Of a stretch of DNA of 24,622 nucleotides, positions 1 through 6,875 are shown piece after piece. The DNA lies in assembly GCA_039815415.1 (NCBI GenBank), contig JBCBZH010000029.1, forward strand, positions 1-24,622, given 5' to 3'. Origin of the DNA: JBCBZH01 sp039815415 (GTDB lineage: Bacteria > Bacteroidota > Rhodothermia > Rhodothermales > Rubricoccaceae). The position numbers were made by a program, and so were the translations under genes. The number at the start of each line of letters is the position of its first letter. The first letter of the stretch is position 1. The notes under the pieces are model-generated. The model saw only the letters and a program-made list of their open reading frames with translations, was not told the origin of the DNA and did no database searches.

Positions 1-2
1 CA

Positions 3-56
3 CAGTTTCGCGTGGTCCGCCGTGTAGGCGGTAGCCACGGGGCGGGCAACGGGTAG
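3..56 (+). CDS. 3' end of a small Gly-tailed peptide gene (left copy, cut by window edge)
   Basis: Reading from base 3 the frame is open and ends at TAG 54-56, giving QFRVVRRVGGSHGAGNG. This matches the C-terminus of the complete 37-residue peptide encoded at 2202-2315 (FRIVRR, then VGGSSSGAGNG). The two tails share FR-V/I-VRR, VGGS and GAGNG; the right copy has four extra residues in the middle. Similarity at both protein and DNA level makes this a paralogue, not chance. The start lies outside the window. Function unknown; the Gly-rich tail after a short charged strand could suit a secreted or modified peptide, but I see no maturation or export gene nearby to support that. Confidence 0.5.
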   Translation, partial: QFRVVRRVGGSHGAGNG

Positions 57-156
57 AGACCACTTCACCGGGGTCCACTGCTGGCGGACAAGTAGTCACA
101 CGAGCGGATCCACCAGCTCGCTGGACTCCCTCGGTTTGCGCCTAACTCCGGCGTGA

Positions 157-927
157 CTAAGTGTCTGTATTGCCCCTAGCGAGCGAACCAGAGACTTCGA
201 GCACATCGGTCCCTTTATACGCCCGGGTCCCCGTCAGCAGGATCCGGTCGTTATCCACCGACCGTTGCAGATTGTCAGAACTGTGCACTGCGAAAACCAT
301 GCTCCGGCGGCTCTTCTGTGTCTTGTTCACGCCGACAGAATGGAAAGCAAGACTGTCTAGCAGGAGGACACCCCCTTTTTTCATCGGGACCGGAAGGGCT
401 TGGTCCGCAACGAAGGTGTACATGTCATGCTCATCAGCCCAGTTGCCTCCCCCATCGCCGCTCTGAGGCCCTGCGTATGGAAGAAACTGGCTTGAGGGAA
501 CAACGTGTGTACAGCCGTTCTCTACGTTAGAGTCCTCGAAGTACACGAAAACGGCTACAATGGACCGCGTCCAATGCTGAATGTCCCGGTGTAGTCTGTA
601 CGGGATGTCCCCTGCTCCATTGACTGTAGCGTGGTTATGCCTATTCCTGAGCAATTCCACGTTCGGCCCAATGAGCGACATGATGGGGTCAAGGATCTGT
701 GGCAGTCTGAGGATCTGACCAAACACCTCATGGCGGTGATATAGGTCGTCGATCCTAGAGACATCCCCGGCAGAGTTAACTCGATACGGTCCAGCCTTCG
801 ATTGAACGTAGACCTCGACCTCTCTCATGGCGAGGCCTAAAAGGGCTTCAGGTACGGTGGCACGTAGGCGGAGGTATCCGCAGTCGCGGTAGAAGCGAAC
901 CTCCGATGAACTGAGACCAAAGCTCAT
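157..927 (-). CDS. Phytanoyl-CoA dioxygenase (PhyH)-family Fe(II)/2-oxoglutarate oxygenase
   Basis: The 256-residue product fits the PhyH family of cytoplasmic Fe(II)- and 2-oxoglutarate-dependent oxygenases, which hydroxylate small molecules. The metal triad is visible: H113 and D115 in RLHRDIQHW, then H196 in DSLAFHS. R207/R208 ten residues later is the usual 2-oxoglutarate carboxylate ligand. The segment VENGCTHVVPSSQ (about 136-148) matches the family's NG-(T/C)-x-x-x-PGSH-like loop. Length is normal for a stand-alone enzyme. The ATG at 927 follows the sensor gene's TAA with a 3-nt gap, so the two are probably co-transcribed. GC content is visibly lower than in the phage block, suggesting transfer. 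The substrate cannot be read from sequence; the neighbour suggests a role in a defence or signalling module, which is inference. Confidence 0.8.
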   Translation of the reverse strand: MSFGLSSSEVRFYRDCGYLRLRATVPEALLGLAMREVEVYVQSKAGPYRVNSAGDVSRIDDLYHRHEVFGQILRLPQILDPIMSLIGPNVELLRNRHNHATVNGAGDIPYRLHRDIQHWTRSIVAVFVYFEDSNVENGCTHVVPSSQFLPYAGPQSGDGGGNWADEHDMYTFVADQALPVPMKKGGVLLLDSLAFHSVGVNKTQKSRRSMVFAVHSSDNLQRSVDNDRILLTGTRAYKGTDVLEVSGSLARGNTDT

Positions 928-930
928 GCC

Positions 931-2007
931 TTAAACCACTCGTTTCGCCTGGTCCCATGCCCACAGCTTCTCGAACTGCCCGTCGAATAATGTGTAGGAT
1001 TCGTCTCTTCCCTTGACACACCTGAAGCCGGGCCGTCTCGATGAGGGCTCCTTGAAGGGAGTAATCCACACGTACACCTCATCGGCGCGCTCATCCGCGT
1101 ACTTGAAGGAAAACACCGTGTACGGCATGACGATATCGATGACCTTGACTGCTAGGCTTCCCGATGCCGTATCGCTTCCAATCGACCTCAGTTTCGATAT
1201 AGAAGCTGTGTGCTGGCTCCTGGCCTCTGCAAGACCACTCGGAGCGGAGCTTCGTAGATCTGCGGCGTGGACGCCTGGGCCATCAGGGTCGATGAGCACG
1301 AACCGGACTGCGCCATCCCTAGAAAGCACGCCCCTAAGCTGGTCAGTGAATGCGACGACCATACGGTACTGGGCGTATCCAATTACGTTCAACTCATCAG
1401 CCGTCGTAATCGCTTGGTTGAACTCCTCTGAGTTGTCTATGTAATGCTCTGAGAACAGAACGTGATCTACATGTGAGGCACTGGACGCAATGCCGGACTG
1501 GGATTCGAGCATCTTCGTGACTCCCCGCGAACCAAACACGTCTATGTAGGGGGGGTACACGCTCTCGCTGTAAGATCCTTGGATCATCCGTTCGAGCCTA
1601 TTCGAGAGCGTGCTCTCGAATTCTTGTGTTGCTGAGCGCCTTAGAGATTTAGGGTACTCGAGGTACTCAATAGGCGAAAGGTCAAACATGTAGGGCGTCG
1701 CATCATCCTTGATAATCACCGTCGGTTTGCCATACGCTAGACGAACACCAAGTTCGAACATGACGTTAGGATTCCGGGAGCTGATGTCGCACACCACGAT
1801 GGGTAGTCTTTGCAAGCTTGTGACGATCCGCTGATGGATCACCTCAGAGTCCCCGTTACTGCTCACGAGCCGCCCCTCCAACCCCGCCGCTCGGCAAGCG
1901 TCGGAGATCATTACCAGCACCTCATTCCAGTGGTTGTCTAGGTAGCCTTCCGAGGGTGAGATCGGCATTACAATCCCGCATATACTATTCAGGCTTTCGT
2001 TCTCCAT
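931..2007 (-). CDS. TIR/nucleoside deoxyribosyltransferase-like protein with C-terminal sensor domain
   Basis: The 358-residue protein has two parts. Residues about 8-125 look like a Rossmann-type TIR/nucleoside 2-deoxyribosyltransferase-like domain: an opening strand CGIVMPIS, then IVVCDISSRNPNVMFELG (70-87), whose D-x-S-x-x-NPNV-x-x-ELG signature with E85 is the active-site region in that superfamily, then KPTVIIKDD. Residues about 165-355 form a second alpha/beta domain (ADELNVIGYAQYRMVV, VRFVLIDPDGPG, and a C-terminal FEKLWAWDQA) resembling the PLD-like or DUF5919-type domains fused to signalling and regulatory proteins. Enzymes of the first family cut N-glycosidic bonds of nucleotides or NAD; whether this one does is untested. 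It is first in a two-gene operon with the dioxygenase. Start ATG at 2007 has no clear ribosome-binding site. Confidence 0.7.
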   Translation of the reverse strand: MENESLNSICGIVMPISPSEGYLDNHWNEVLVMISDACRAAGLEGRLVSSNGDSEVIHQRIVTSLQRLPIVVCDISSRNPNVMFELGVRLAYGKPTVIIKDDATPYMFDLSPIEYLEYPKSLRRSATQEFESTLSNRLERMIQGSYSESVYPPYIDVFGSRGVTKMLESQSGIASSASHVDHVLFSEHYIDNSEEFNQAITTADELNVIGYAQYRMVVAFTDQLRGVLSRDGAVRFVLIDPDGPGVHAADLRSSAPSGLAEARSQHTASISKLRSIGSDTASGSLAVKVIDIVMPYTVFSFKYADERADEVYVWITPFKEPSSRRPGFRCVKGRDESYTLFDGQFEKLWAWDQAKRVV

Positions 2008-2201
2008 AGGGCAGGAAGCTTAGCAAGCCACTGAAGATACAGACGGGTACCCATCCTAACTAAACCGCTAGTCCCTGCCCACTCTCCAGCTCGACACCCC
2101 ACACCCCCGCCCATCGCATTCTTGAGTCGCACCGCGCCCCGAGCTGGCGAATCCGTAGCTGCGCGCTATTCGTTACCATACCGTCTCGCCAGCCCGACGG
2201 C

Positions 2202-2315
2202 ATGACATCCCACCTCACGGACTACACCATCCATGATGTCACCCAGCCGACGTTCCGCATTGTCCGCCGAACGGAACGCGTCGGCGGCAGCAGCAGCGGG
2301 GCGGGCAATGGGTAG
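2202..2315 (+). CDS. Small 37-residue peptide with conserved Gly-rich tail
   Basis: ATG 2202 to TAG 2313-2315 encodes a 37-residue peptide: an acidic/polar N-terminus (MTSHLTDYTIHDVTQP), a basic strand (TFRIVRRTERV) and a GGSSSGAGNG tail. Its C-terminal half recurs at bases 3-56, with silent and conservative differences, which is the main evidence that it is translated. There is no hydrophobic signal segment and no cysteine. It stands alone between the leftward sensor operon and the rightward pair at 2464, followed by a small hairpin at 2352-2370. One copy of the AGCTGGCG repeat lies upstream at 2142. Function unknown; a peptide precursor or a short host gene used as an insertion site are both possible. 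Confidence 0.5.
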   Translation: MTSHLTDYTIHDVTQPTFRIVRRTERVGGSSSGAGNG

Positions 2316-2351
2316 GCCTGTCGCTCGCCATCACATCGAGCGGAGCGGCTT

Positions 2352-2370
2352 ACTCTCAACCTTCGAGAGT
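2352..2370 (+). terminator. Weak hairpin after the small peptide gene
   Basis: ACTCTC (2352-2357) pairs with GAGAGT (2365-2370) around a 7-nt loop and is followed by GTTTAGC. The stem is short and the T-run poor, so this is only a possible terminator. The rest of 2316-2463 shows nothing I can name. Confidence 0.25.
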
Positions 2371-2463
2371 GTTTAGCGCCCTGGAGCGCACGGCACCGCA
2401 AACTTGCGAAGGCTTAGCTTCTGTCGAGGGCGACTTTTTAGTTGCGGGTGCAGATCGTCAATT

Positions 2464-3069
2464 ATGCTAGTTCTGAGATCCTTCTTAGTCGCAGTCTTCG
2501 CTCATCAACAGCGGAGTATCTGGTCCTTGTCCATACACGAAGGTGGAGACTTTGACAGGGTGGAAGAAGGCGAAATTGCAGACTTGTTGCCGAGTGGCGA
2601 CATGAATCGTATTCCTGATGCAGATTTGGAGCATCTGTATTATAGAATGAGATCAAGGTTTTTGGAAACGGGACGAGTCGATGCAATAATAAAGGTATTT
2701 GTCGGATCAAATAAGATCGATCATGTCGAGGTAGATGGCAAATCGCTTTCTAGCAGCCTGGTAGATGACTTGTATTCGCTTAATGTGAGCGATTATCCAG
2801 GACTTGGCACTCGCGTTGTCCACGTCGTCGAGCAGTACGCGGGTCTTGTTGCACGAGCCCACAGCCTTGGTGAGGCGCTAGTCGACGCTGCGCTCCAGCG
2901 AACTGGGGATTCACCATCTTTCTCCCTCTACCTAGACCCTGGCAGCGCCACCGCAGAGGACATCGCGAATGTGTTCTCCGCCCTCTCGGATCTATACCGT
3001 GCACATGGTGGAAAGGGTCTAGAGATCGTGCCTGGAAGCACCGAAGTCTTCGAGCTGAGGGGGGCGTGA
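2464..3069 (+). CDS. Hypothetical protein, first of a coupled rightward pair
   Basis: The frame is open from an upstream TTG at 2404, but ATG 2464 is the more likely start (201 residues). No clear ribosome-binding site distinguishes them. I do not recognise the family. The N-terminus is hydrophobic (MLVLRSFLVAVF) and may be a short membrane segment or simply strand-rich. The middle is acidic (DFDRVEEGEIADLL). The C-terminus SFSLYLDPGSATAEDIANVFSALSDLYRAHGGKGLEIV reads as strand, helix, strand, a ferredoxin-like half-fold. The first 350 bases are distinctly AT-richer than the rest, suggesting mosaic or transferred DNA. Its TGA (3067-3069) overlaps the next gene's ATG as TGATG, so the two are translationally coupled and probably act together. 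Confidence 0.5.
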   Translation: MLVLRSFLVAVFAHQQRSIWSLSIHEGGDFDRVEEGEIADLLPSGDMNRIPDADLEHLYYRMRSRFLETGRVDAIIKVFVGSNKIDHVEVDGKSLSSSLVDDLYSLNVSDYPGLGTRVVHVVEQYAGLVARAHSLGEALVDAALQRTGDSPSFSLYLDPGSATAEDIANVFSALSDLYRAHGGKGLEIVPGSTEVFELRGA

Positions 3070-3779
3070 TGTTCAGCAACTACGACGAGCCGGAAGACGA
3101 GCAAATACACAGCACTGATCTGCGCCCTGTCGAGGGAAGCGAAGCTCCGGTAGGCCCTGTCCGCAGGTTTTTCCGCAGCCTTGGGGAGATGCTCAAGCGC
3201 GACGCCATCTCGGACATCGGCCAGCTCAAGGACTCAGGAGTCGGCATCGTGAAAGGCAAGGCCGACGTGCTCGACAGCGAGGCTTCCAAGAACGTCGCGG
3301 AGGGGGCAAAGATGTTCGGAGAGCGGGAGCAAGCGCTGGCAAATGCGAACCTGATGGACGCTCAAGCAGAACTCACACGCGAGCAGGCAACCGCCCAGCG
3401 TATCGCCAATGTGTCCGATGGGCTAGAGGCTGCTCAGAAGATGGCAGAGGCGATACGTGAAGCGGACGATGCTCTGATGCTGGCGATGAGCATCATCTCC
3501 CAGAAAGGTGGAAGCGTGATGCTTGATTCCGCGCAGCTAGAAGCCCTCGCGAGCCGCCAGCCTATCATCGGTCCGTCACCAAACCCAGAGCTGACTGCCA
3601 AAGAAGAGCCATCCTCCGACCCCGCCATCGGCCCGATGGGCGAGGGTACGTCGAGGCCCACGCCGGACCCTACCATCGGCCAGATGGAACCTCCGACTGT
3701 GACTTTCAACCCCGACAATCAACCGATGGGCGCGCCGCCGCCATTCAAGATCACGCACGTCCCGGACGAAGACGAGTAG
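3069..3779 (+). CDS. Hypothetical helical protein with Pro-rich acidic tail
   Basis: A GTG at 3066 and an ATG at 3069 are adjacent; the ATG overlaps the upstream stop and gives 236 residues. I do not recognise the family. Residues about 30-150 are strongly helical and rich in Ala, Glu and Gln (for example EREQALANANLMDAQAELTR), probably a coiled coil. From about residue 165 the protein becomes low-complexity and Pro-rich, with a degenerate repeat around PIIGPSP, PAIGPMG and PTIGQME, and it ends acidic (VPDEDE). No membrane segment or signal peptide is visible. Its TAG (3777-3779) directly abuts the stop codon of the leftward phage gene at 3780, leaving no room for an intergenic terminator. 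Confidence 0.55.
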   Translation: MFSNYDEPEDEQIHSTDLRPVEGSEAPVGPVRRFFRSLGEMLKRDAISDIGQLKDSGVGIVKGKADVLDSEASKNVAEGAKMFGEREQALANANLMDAQAELTREQATAQRIANVSDGLEAAQKMAEAIREADDALMLAMSIISQKGGSVMLDSAQLEALASRQPIIGPSPNPELTAKEEPSSDPAIGPMGEGTSRPTPDPTIGQMEPPTVTFNPDNQPMGAPPPFKITHVPDEDE

Positions 3780-4064
3780 CTACCGCCGACCTACCAACTC
3801 GCCCAACCGCCGGAGCGACCACGTGGGCGACACGCGAAGCCAGGGGCGAACACTAGACGTGCAGTAAACGATACTGCGGAGGCTCTCGAACGCCAGCCCG
3901 TAACCCGGCCCGTCGGGATCTGCCTCCAGCCCTTCAAGGGCTGCCGCGACGGAGAGCCCGCGACATCGCAACGAGTGAAAGCGCTGCCTAATGGCCGCGT
4001 TGCGTTCGATGGTCGCCAACCGACCACGCTCGGCATCGGAGAGGTAGGGGGAGTTGCGAGTCAC
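3780..4064 (-). CDS. Small helical phage protein, paralogue of the 12741-12998 product
   Basis: The 94-residue product starts at GTG 4064, overlapping the upstream stop as GTGA. It is clearly related to the product of 12741-12998: both contain L-S/T-DAERGR, an ERNA-x-IR-x-RF or ARNAEIRRRF block, LR-x-x-G-x-S/T-V-A/S-AAL, then D-x-x-GPGY and a final LR-x-x-(V/I)-(I)Y. This copy carries an extra C-terminal stretch (SVRPWLRVSPTWSLRR). The pattern of helices with the turn G-L/R-S/T-V resembles a small helix-turn-helix or an assembly factor, but I do not know the family. It is the last gene of the phage operon, sitting where a tape-measure gene is expected after the tail-assembly gene. Confidence 0.65.
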   Translation of the reverse strand: MTRNSPYLSDAERGRLATIERNAAIRQRFHSLRCRGLSVAAALEGLEADPDGPGYGLAFESLRSIVYCTSSVRPWLRVSPTWSLRRLGELVGRR

Positions 4065-4867
4065 GACTCTCCTGTCACGCCAAAGAACTGCCCCAGCCGG
4101 ACCAGCGATCGATGAACCTCAGCAGGCGTGGACGTGCGATGCTGGTTGAGGCCGGCTTCGGCCATAGCACGTGCGACGGCCTCCTGTACGACCTCTGCAG
4201 CCTCACCACCGCCAAAGCCAGAGGCGGCCGCCAGCGCGGCATCCCGCACGCCGAGCGCACGCAGCACATCCGTCCGCTTGGCCTCATCGGGAAAAGCGCG
4301 CCACGGCACGGTCTCAAGAGCCTCCGAAACTGAGAGTCCTGCACTCTCTGCGAAGCGCGCGATCTCGAAGAGCCAGTCAGGATTCGGAGAGGCATCGGCA
4401 GGAGCCGCCGCTTCGACGTGCTCGTCTCGGGCCTCGCCGTCGAGAAGCTGGAGCACGGTCGCCACGGACTCATTGAGGGGGAGGCGGCGGAGCACGGTGG
4501 GCAAAGGGGCCGGGAGCCAGTTCACGAGCACGGCCTCGTAGGCATCGTAGAGCGCCCCAAGAGGCACGTCCTCCTCCAGCGCGCGGCCTTCTCGGAGGGC
4601 GCGAAGCAGCGCCCTACTCATCGAGTGGATCGCCAGCCCGACGCCCAGCGGCGCTGGAGGCACGGCGACAGTCACGACCCCCGGACGCCCTAGCACCCGA
4701 CCCACGGCGACGGCCACACGGGTGGCGGCCCGGCGCGCGAACGGCAGCCGGTCGAGCCCGAATCGGGCCTCGAGAGCGAGGGCCGTCGGAATGCGGGCTT
4801 GCACGACGGCCTCGGGCGCGGTTCGACCAATTTGCCCAAGGCCGTCTGGGGTGCTGTAGCTGCTCAC
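4061..4867 (-). CDS. Putative tail-assembly (chaperone-like) protein
   Basis: The 268-residue product follows the tail-tube gene with a 4-nt gap and starts at GTG 4867. Position between the tail tube and the expected tape-measure gene is the main reason for the call, since tail-assembly chaperones sit there in siphophages. The protein is Ala-rich and helical (for example ALALEARFGLDRLPFARRAA and EAAEVVQEAVARAMAEAG). No diagnostic motif is visible. Chaperones of this type often have a programmed frameshift extension; I did not find a convincing slippery heptamer at its end. Residues about 185-215 (SAGLSVSEALETVPWRAFPDE) may bind partners. Function is inferred from order, not similarity. Confidence 0.5.
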   Translation of the reverse strand: MSSYSTPDGLGQIGRTAPEAVVQARIPTALALEARFGLDRLPFARRAATRVAVAVGRVLGRPGVVTVAVPPAPLGVGLAIHSMSRALLRALREGRALEEDVPLGALYDAYEAVLVNWLPAPLPTVLRRLPLNESVATVLQLLDGEARDEHVEAAAPADASPNPDWLFEIARFAESAGLSVSEALETVPWRAFPDEAKRTDVLRALGVRDAALAAASGFGGGEAAEVVQEAVARAMAEAGLNQHRTSTPAEVHRSLVRLGQFFGVTGES

Positions 4868-4871
4868 GAGC

Positions 4872-5483
4872 CTACGCCGGAGCCTCTGGAACGAACGCCC
4901 AGCCCAGCTCCGTCAGCACGGCCGCGTTCGGCGTGCAGTACACCAGGCCCTTCTGCAGCTCTTCGTGAGCGGCGTCCGGTTCAAAGGTCGTCACGAACTG
5001 AGCGGCGTCGGGCTGCGACCCGCGGTTGCCGGGGTTGCCAAACTTGACCAAGTGCTGCTTCTGCGCTGGGATGACACGCGCGAAGATGTGGGTGCCGACG
5101 GCGGTTCCGTCGCGCTGCTCGGCGATGTCGGGCAGGATGCAGAGCCACGTCGACGCCAGCTTGGCGCCGGTCGGTTTGACGCCCACCACGTCTTCGGCTC
5201 CGTAGGCCGTGAGTGTGGGGAACAGCAGCTGGCCGGTCTCCCCCATGCCATGGGGCAGCGGCAACGTGATGAGCGCTTGCCCCGCAAACTCGTAGGTCGA
5301 GCCGTCGAGGACCTGCCCACCTGCCGCGTTCGGACGAGCGGCGGAGAGCTCCGTCTCGAGTTGGATCATGACCTCGCCTTCGAGGCCACGGAAGAACTTG
5401 TCCGACGCAGCGGTGGCGGGGTCAAAGGTGGCCACCCGGCAGGATCCGAGCGGCAGGTTGTCGAACTTGTATGGCGTTGCCAT
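4872..5483 (-). CDS. Putative major tail (tube) protein
   Basis: The 203-residue product has the size and beta-rich character of a siphophage tail-tube subunit, which polymerises into the tube through which DNA passes. It opens with MATPYKFDNLPLGSCRVATF, followed by a strand (GEVMIQLETELSAARPN) and a glycine-rich beta region (GQALITLPLPHGMGETGQLL), typical of the tail-tube/neck beta-sandwich. It lies after the tail-terminator candidate and before the tail-assembly gene, the standard slot. ATG at 5483 follows the upstream stop by 20 nt. No clear homologue can be named from memory, so the assignment rests on context, size and predicted strands. Confidence 0.55.
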   Translation of the reverse strand: MATPYKFDNLPLGSCRVATFDPATAASDKFFRGLEGEVMIQLETELSAARPNAAGGQVLDGSTYEFAGQALITLPLPHGMGETGQLLFPTLTAYGAEDVVGVKPTGAKLASTWLCILPDIAEQRDGTAVGTHIFARVIPAQKQHLVKFGNPGNRGSQPDAAQFVTTFEPDAAHEELQKGLVYCTPNAAVLTELGWAFVPEAPA

Positions 5484-5503
5484 GGAAGGGCCCGGAGGGC
5501 GGG

Positions 5504-6076
5504 TTAGGAAGCGGAAAGGGAATCAGCCGTTGTAAAGGCTTGGATCTCGACGAAAGCGGCGGCGGTCCAGTCGTCGGTCTTGCCGTCGAGGCGAGGCACA
5601 CCGAAGCCGCCGAAGCGAGCGAAGGCACCGGCGACCCGGACAGGCGGGCTAGAACTCCAGAGCGAGCTGGCGAGCGCCTGGATGTCCGTGGGCGTCAGGT
5701 CCAGAAGCAGCGCCAGCGAGACTCGGAGCACGCGCTCGATGCGGTCTTTGGCACCGGGACGGCCAGGCGCAGACGCCCTTAGCTCGACGCGGACGCGGGC
5801 TGCCGAGTTGAGGTGGGAGTGGTCGCCGCGAGGTGGAGCGTTCTCGTAGCCGTCGAGTTCCGGGAGATTGGCCGCACGCACAGCCAGGCGAGCCATTGCG
5901 CTGGCAGCCACCTTGTCCTCGCTGGTGGTCTTCGCCAGCCCGCCGCGCTCGAGGCGGTTCTCACCGCCGAGCGCGAGAGCGAGGGCACCGGACGCGCCTG
6001 CGTGTGCCTCCAGCGCGGCGTGCACCAGGTCAGCCACCGGCTCGGTCGGAGGGGGGATGCGGAGGTGATCAGCCAT
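5504..6076 (-). CDS. Putative tail terminator / neck protein
   Basis: ATG 6076 overlaps the upstream stop as TGATG and gives a 190-residue protein; a longer frame to 6124 is less likely. It begins MADHLRIPPPTEPVADLVHAALEAHAG and contains a strand-rich centre (RVRVELRASAP, then RIERVLRVSLALLLDLTPTD). In siphophages this slot, after the gp10-like protein and before the tail tube, is held by the tail terminator that caps the tube and binds the connector. Length is a little above the usual 130-160 residues. The ALASSLWSS segment is encoded across one copy of the AGCTGGCG repeat (5665-5672). Assignment is by position. Confidence 0.5.
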   Translation of the reverse strand: MADHLRIPPPTEPVADLVHAALEAHAGASGALALALGGENRLERGGLAKTTSEDKVAASAMARLAVRAANLPELDGYENAPPRGDHSHLNSAARVRVELRASAPGRPGAKDRIERVLRVSLALLLDLTPTDIQALASSLWSSSPPVRVAGAFARFGGFGVPRLDGKTDDWTAAAFVEIQAFTTADSLSAS

Positions 6077-6465
6077 CAGTCCAGGCCCTCGCGGAAGCGG
6101 CGGCGGACGAGCTGGCGGAACCACAGCCGCGCACGCTCGCCAAGACCGGTGATCACCCAGAAGCCCTTGCGCTCCAGGTGGACGGTGTAGTCTGTCTTCG
6201 CACCCTCGAGCCGAGGGTCGGCGATCAGAACGAAGTGGTGGTGGTCCGGCGTGGAGCGCGCGGCGTCACGGATCACGTGGATCGAGTCCTGAAGACGCCT
6301 CGACTGGTTCTGCCAGCCGCCCAGGTGCTGCCCGTCGGCGGTGGTGGTCGTGGCGTGGCGGACCTGTTCGTCCGCAGCGTCTTGAGCTGCAGACCGTCCA
6401 GCTGCACGCACGTGCCCCCTCAGGCCACGGTAGAACGCTCTCGTGTTGGCGCCGTGGATCGCCAT
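6076..6465 (-). CDS. HK97 gp10-like head-tail joining / minor tail protein
   Basis: The 129-residue basic protein starts at ATG 6465, overlapping the upstream stop as TGATG. The layout of basic helix (YRGLRGHVRAAGRSAAQDAADEQV), variable centre, then a hydrophobic strand (HHFVLIADPRLEGAKTDYTVHLERKGFWVI) and a basic C-terminal helix (ARLWFRQLVRRRFREGLD) is the pattern of HK97 gp10-type proteins. The 'G-A-x-x-Y-x-x-x-x-E-x-G' element is degenerately present as GAKTDYTVHLERKG. These proteins join the head connector to the tail. Gene order supports the call: connector, completion protein, this one, then terminator and tube. Confidence 0.6.
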   Translation of the reverse strand: MAIHGANTRAFYRGLRGHVRAAGRSAAQDAADEQVRHATTTTADGQHLGGWQNQSRRLQDSIHVIRDAARSTPDHHHFVLIADPRLEGAKTDYTVHLERKGFWVITGLGERARLWFRQLVRRRFREGLD

Positions 6466-6875
6466 CAGGAGTCCTCGAAGTGGACGAGGAGCACGCCGTC
6501 GGGGCGCACGCCGATGACGGTGCCGGACCAGGACATCGCGATGGGGCTGGCGTCCGGGCCCGGGCGGGAGATCCAGTTCAGGATGGCGCCCGTTGCGTCG
6601 ACCACGAGAGGGGTGGGGAGGTACACGAGCGCGTTTGCGCTCCGCCCCTCGTCGCCCGCCGGTGACTCGGTGAGCGTCTTCGGATTGGGATAAACGTCGG
6701 CTGCGGCCCCCGAGTCGCCTCCGTAGAGCGTCTCTAGCGCCGCGTCTCGGTGCGAGGCAGCCTCCGTCGGGACGCGAACGACGCGCACCACGTCGGCATA
6801 GTCCAGCAGCGGGCTAGCCCCAAACGGGGTGTCCGAGCACGCGCCCGGAGCGAGCAGGGAGGGCAGGCCACTCAT
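6465..6875 (-). CDS. Putative head completion / head-closure protein
   Basis: ATG 6875 overlaps the connector gene's TGA (ATGA), giving 136 residues (MSGLPSLLAPGACSDTPFGA). The longer frame to 6938 has an implausible Arg/Pro-rich lead. The product is beta-rich at its end (NALVYLPTPLVVDATGAILNW, then MSWSGTVIGVRPDGVLLVHFE), matching the small beta-barrel of head-closure or stopper proteins that seal the connector after packaging. Its place between the gp6-like connector and the gp10-like protein is exactly where such genes lie. No catalytic features. Assignment is mainly from synteny. Confidence 0.5.
   Translation of the reverse strand: MSGLPSLLAPGACSDTPFGASPLLDYADVVRVVRVPTEAASHRDAALETLYGGDSGAAADVYPNPKTLTESPAGDEGRSANALVYLPTPLVVDATGAILNWISRPGPDASPIAMSWSGTVIGVRPDGVLLVHFEDS

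Noticed and set aside
38..2315. Near-identical GGGGCGGGCAA(C/T)GGGTAG at 39-56 and 2298-2315 as phage attachment sites
   Set aside because: The similarity runs in frame through the upstream codons of two paralogous peptide genes, so coding homology explains it; neither copy borders the phage block.
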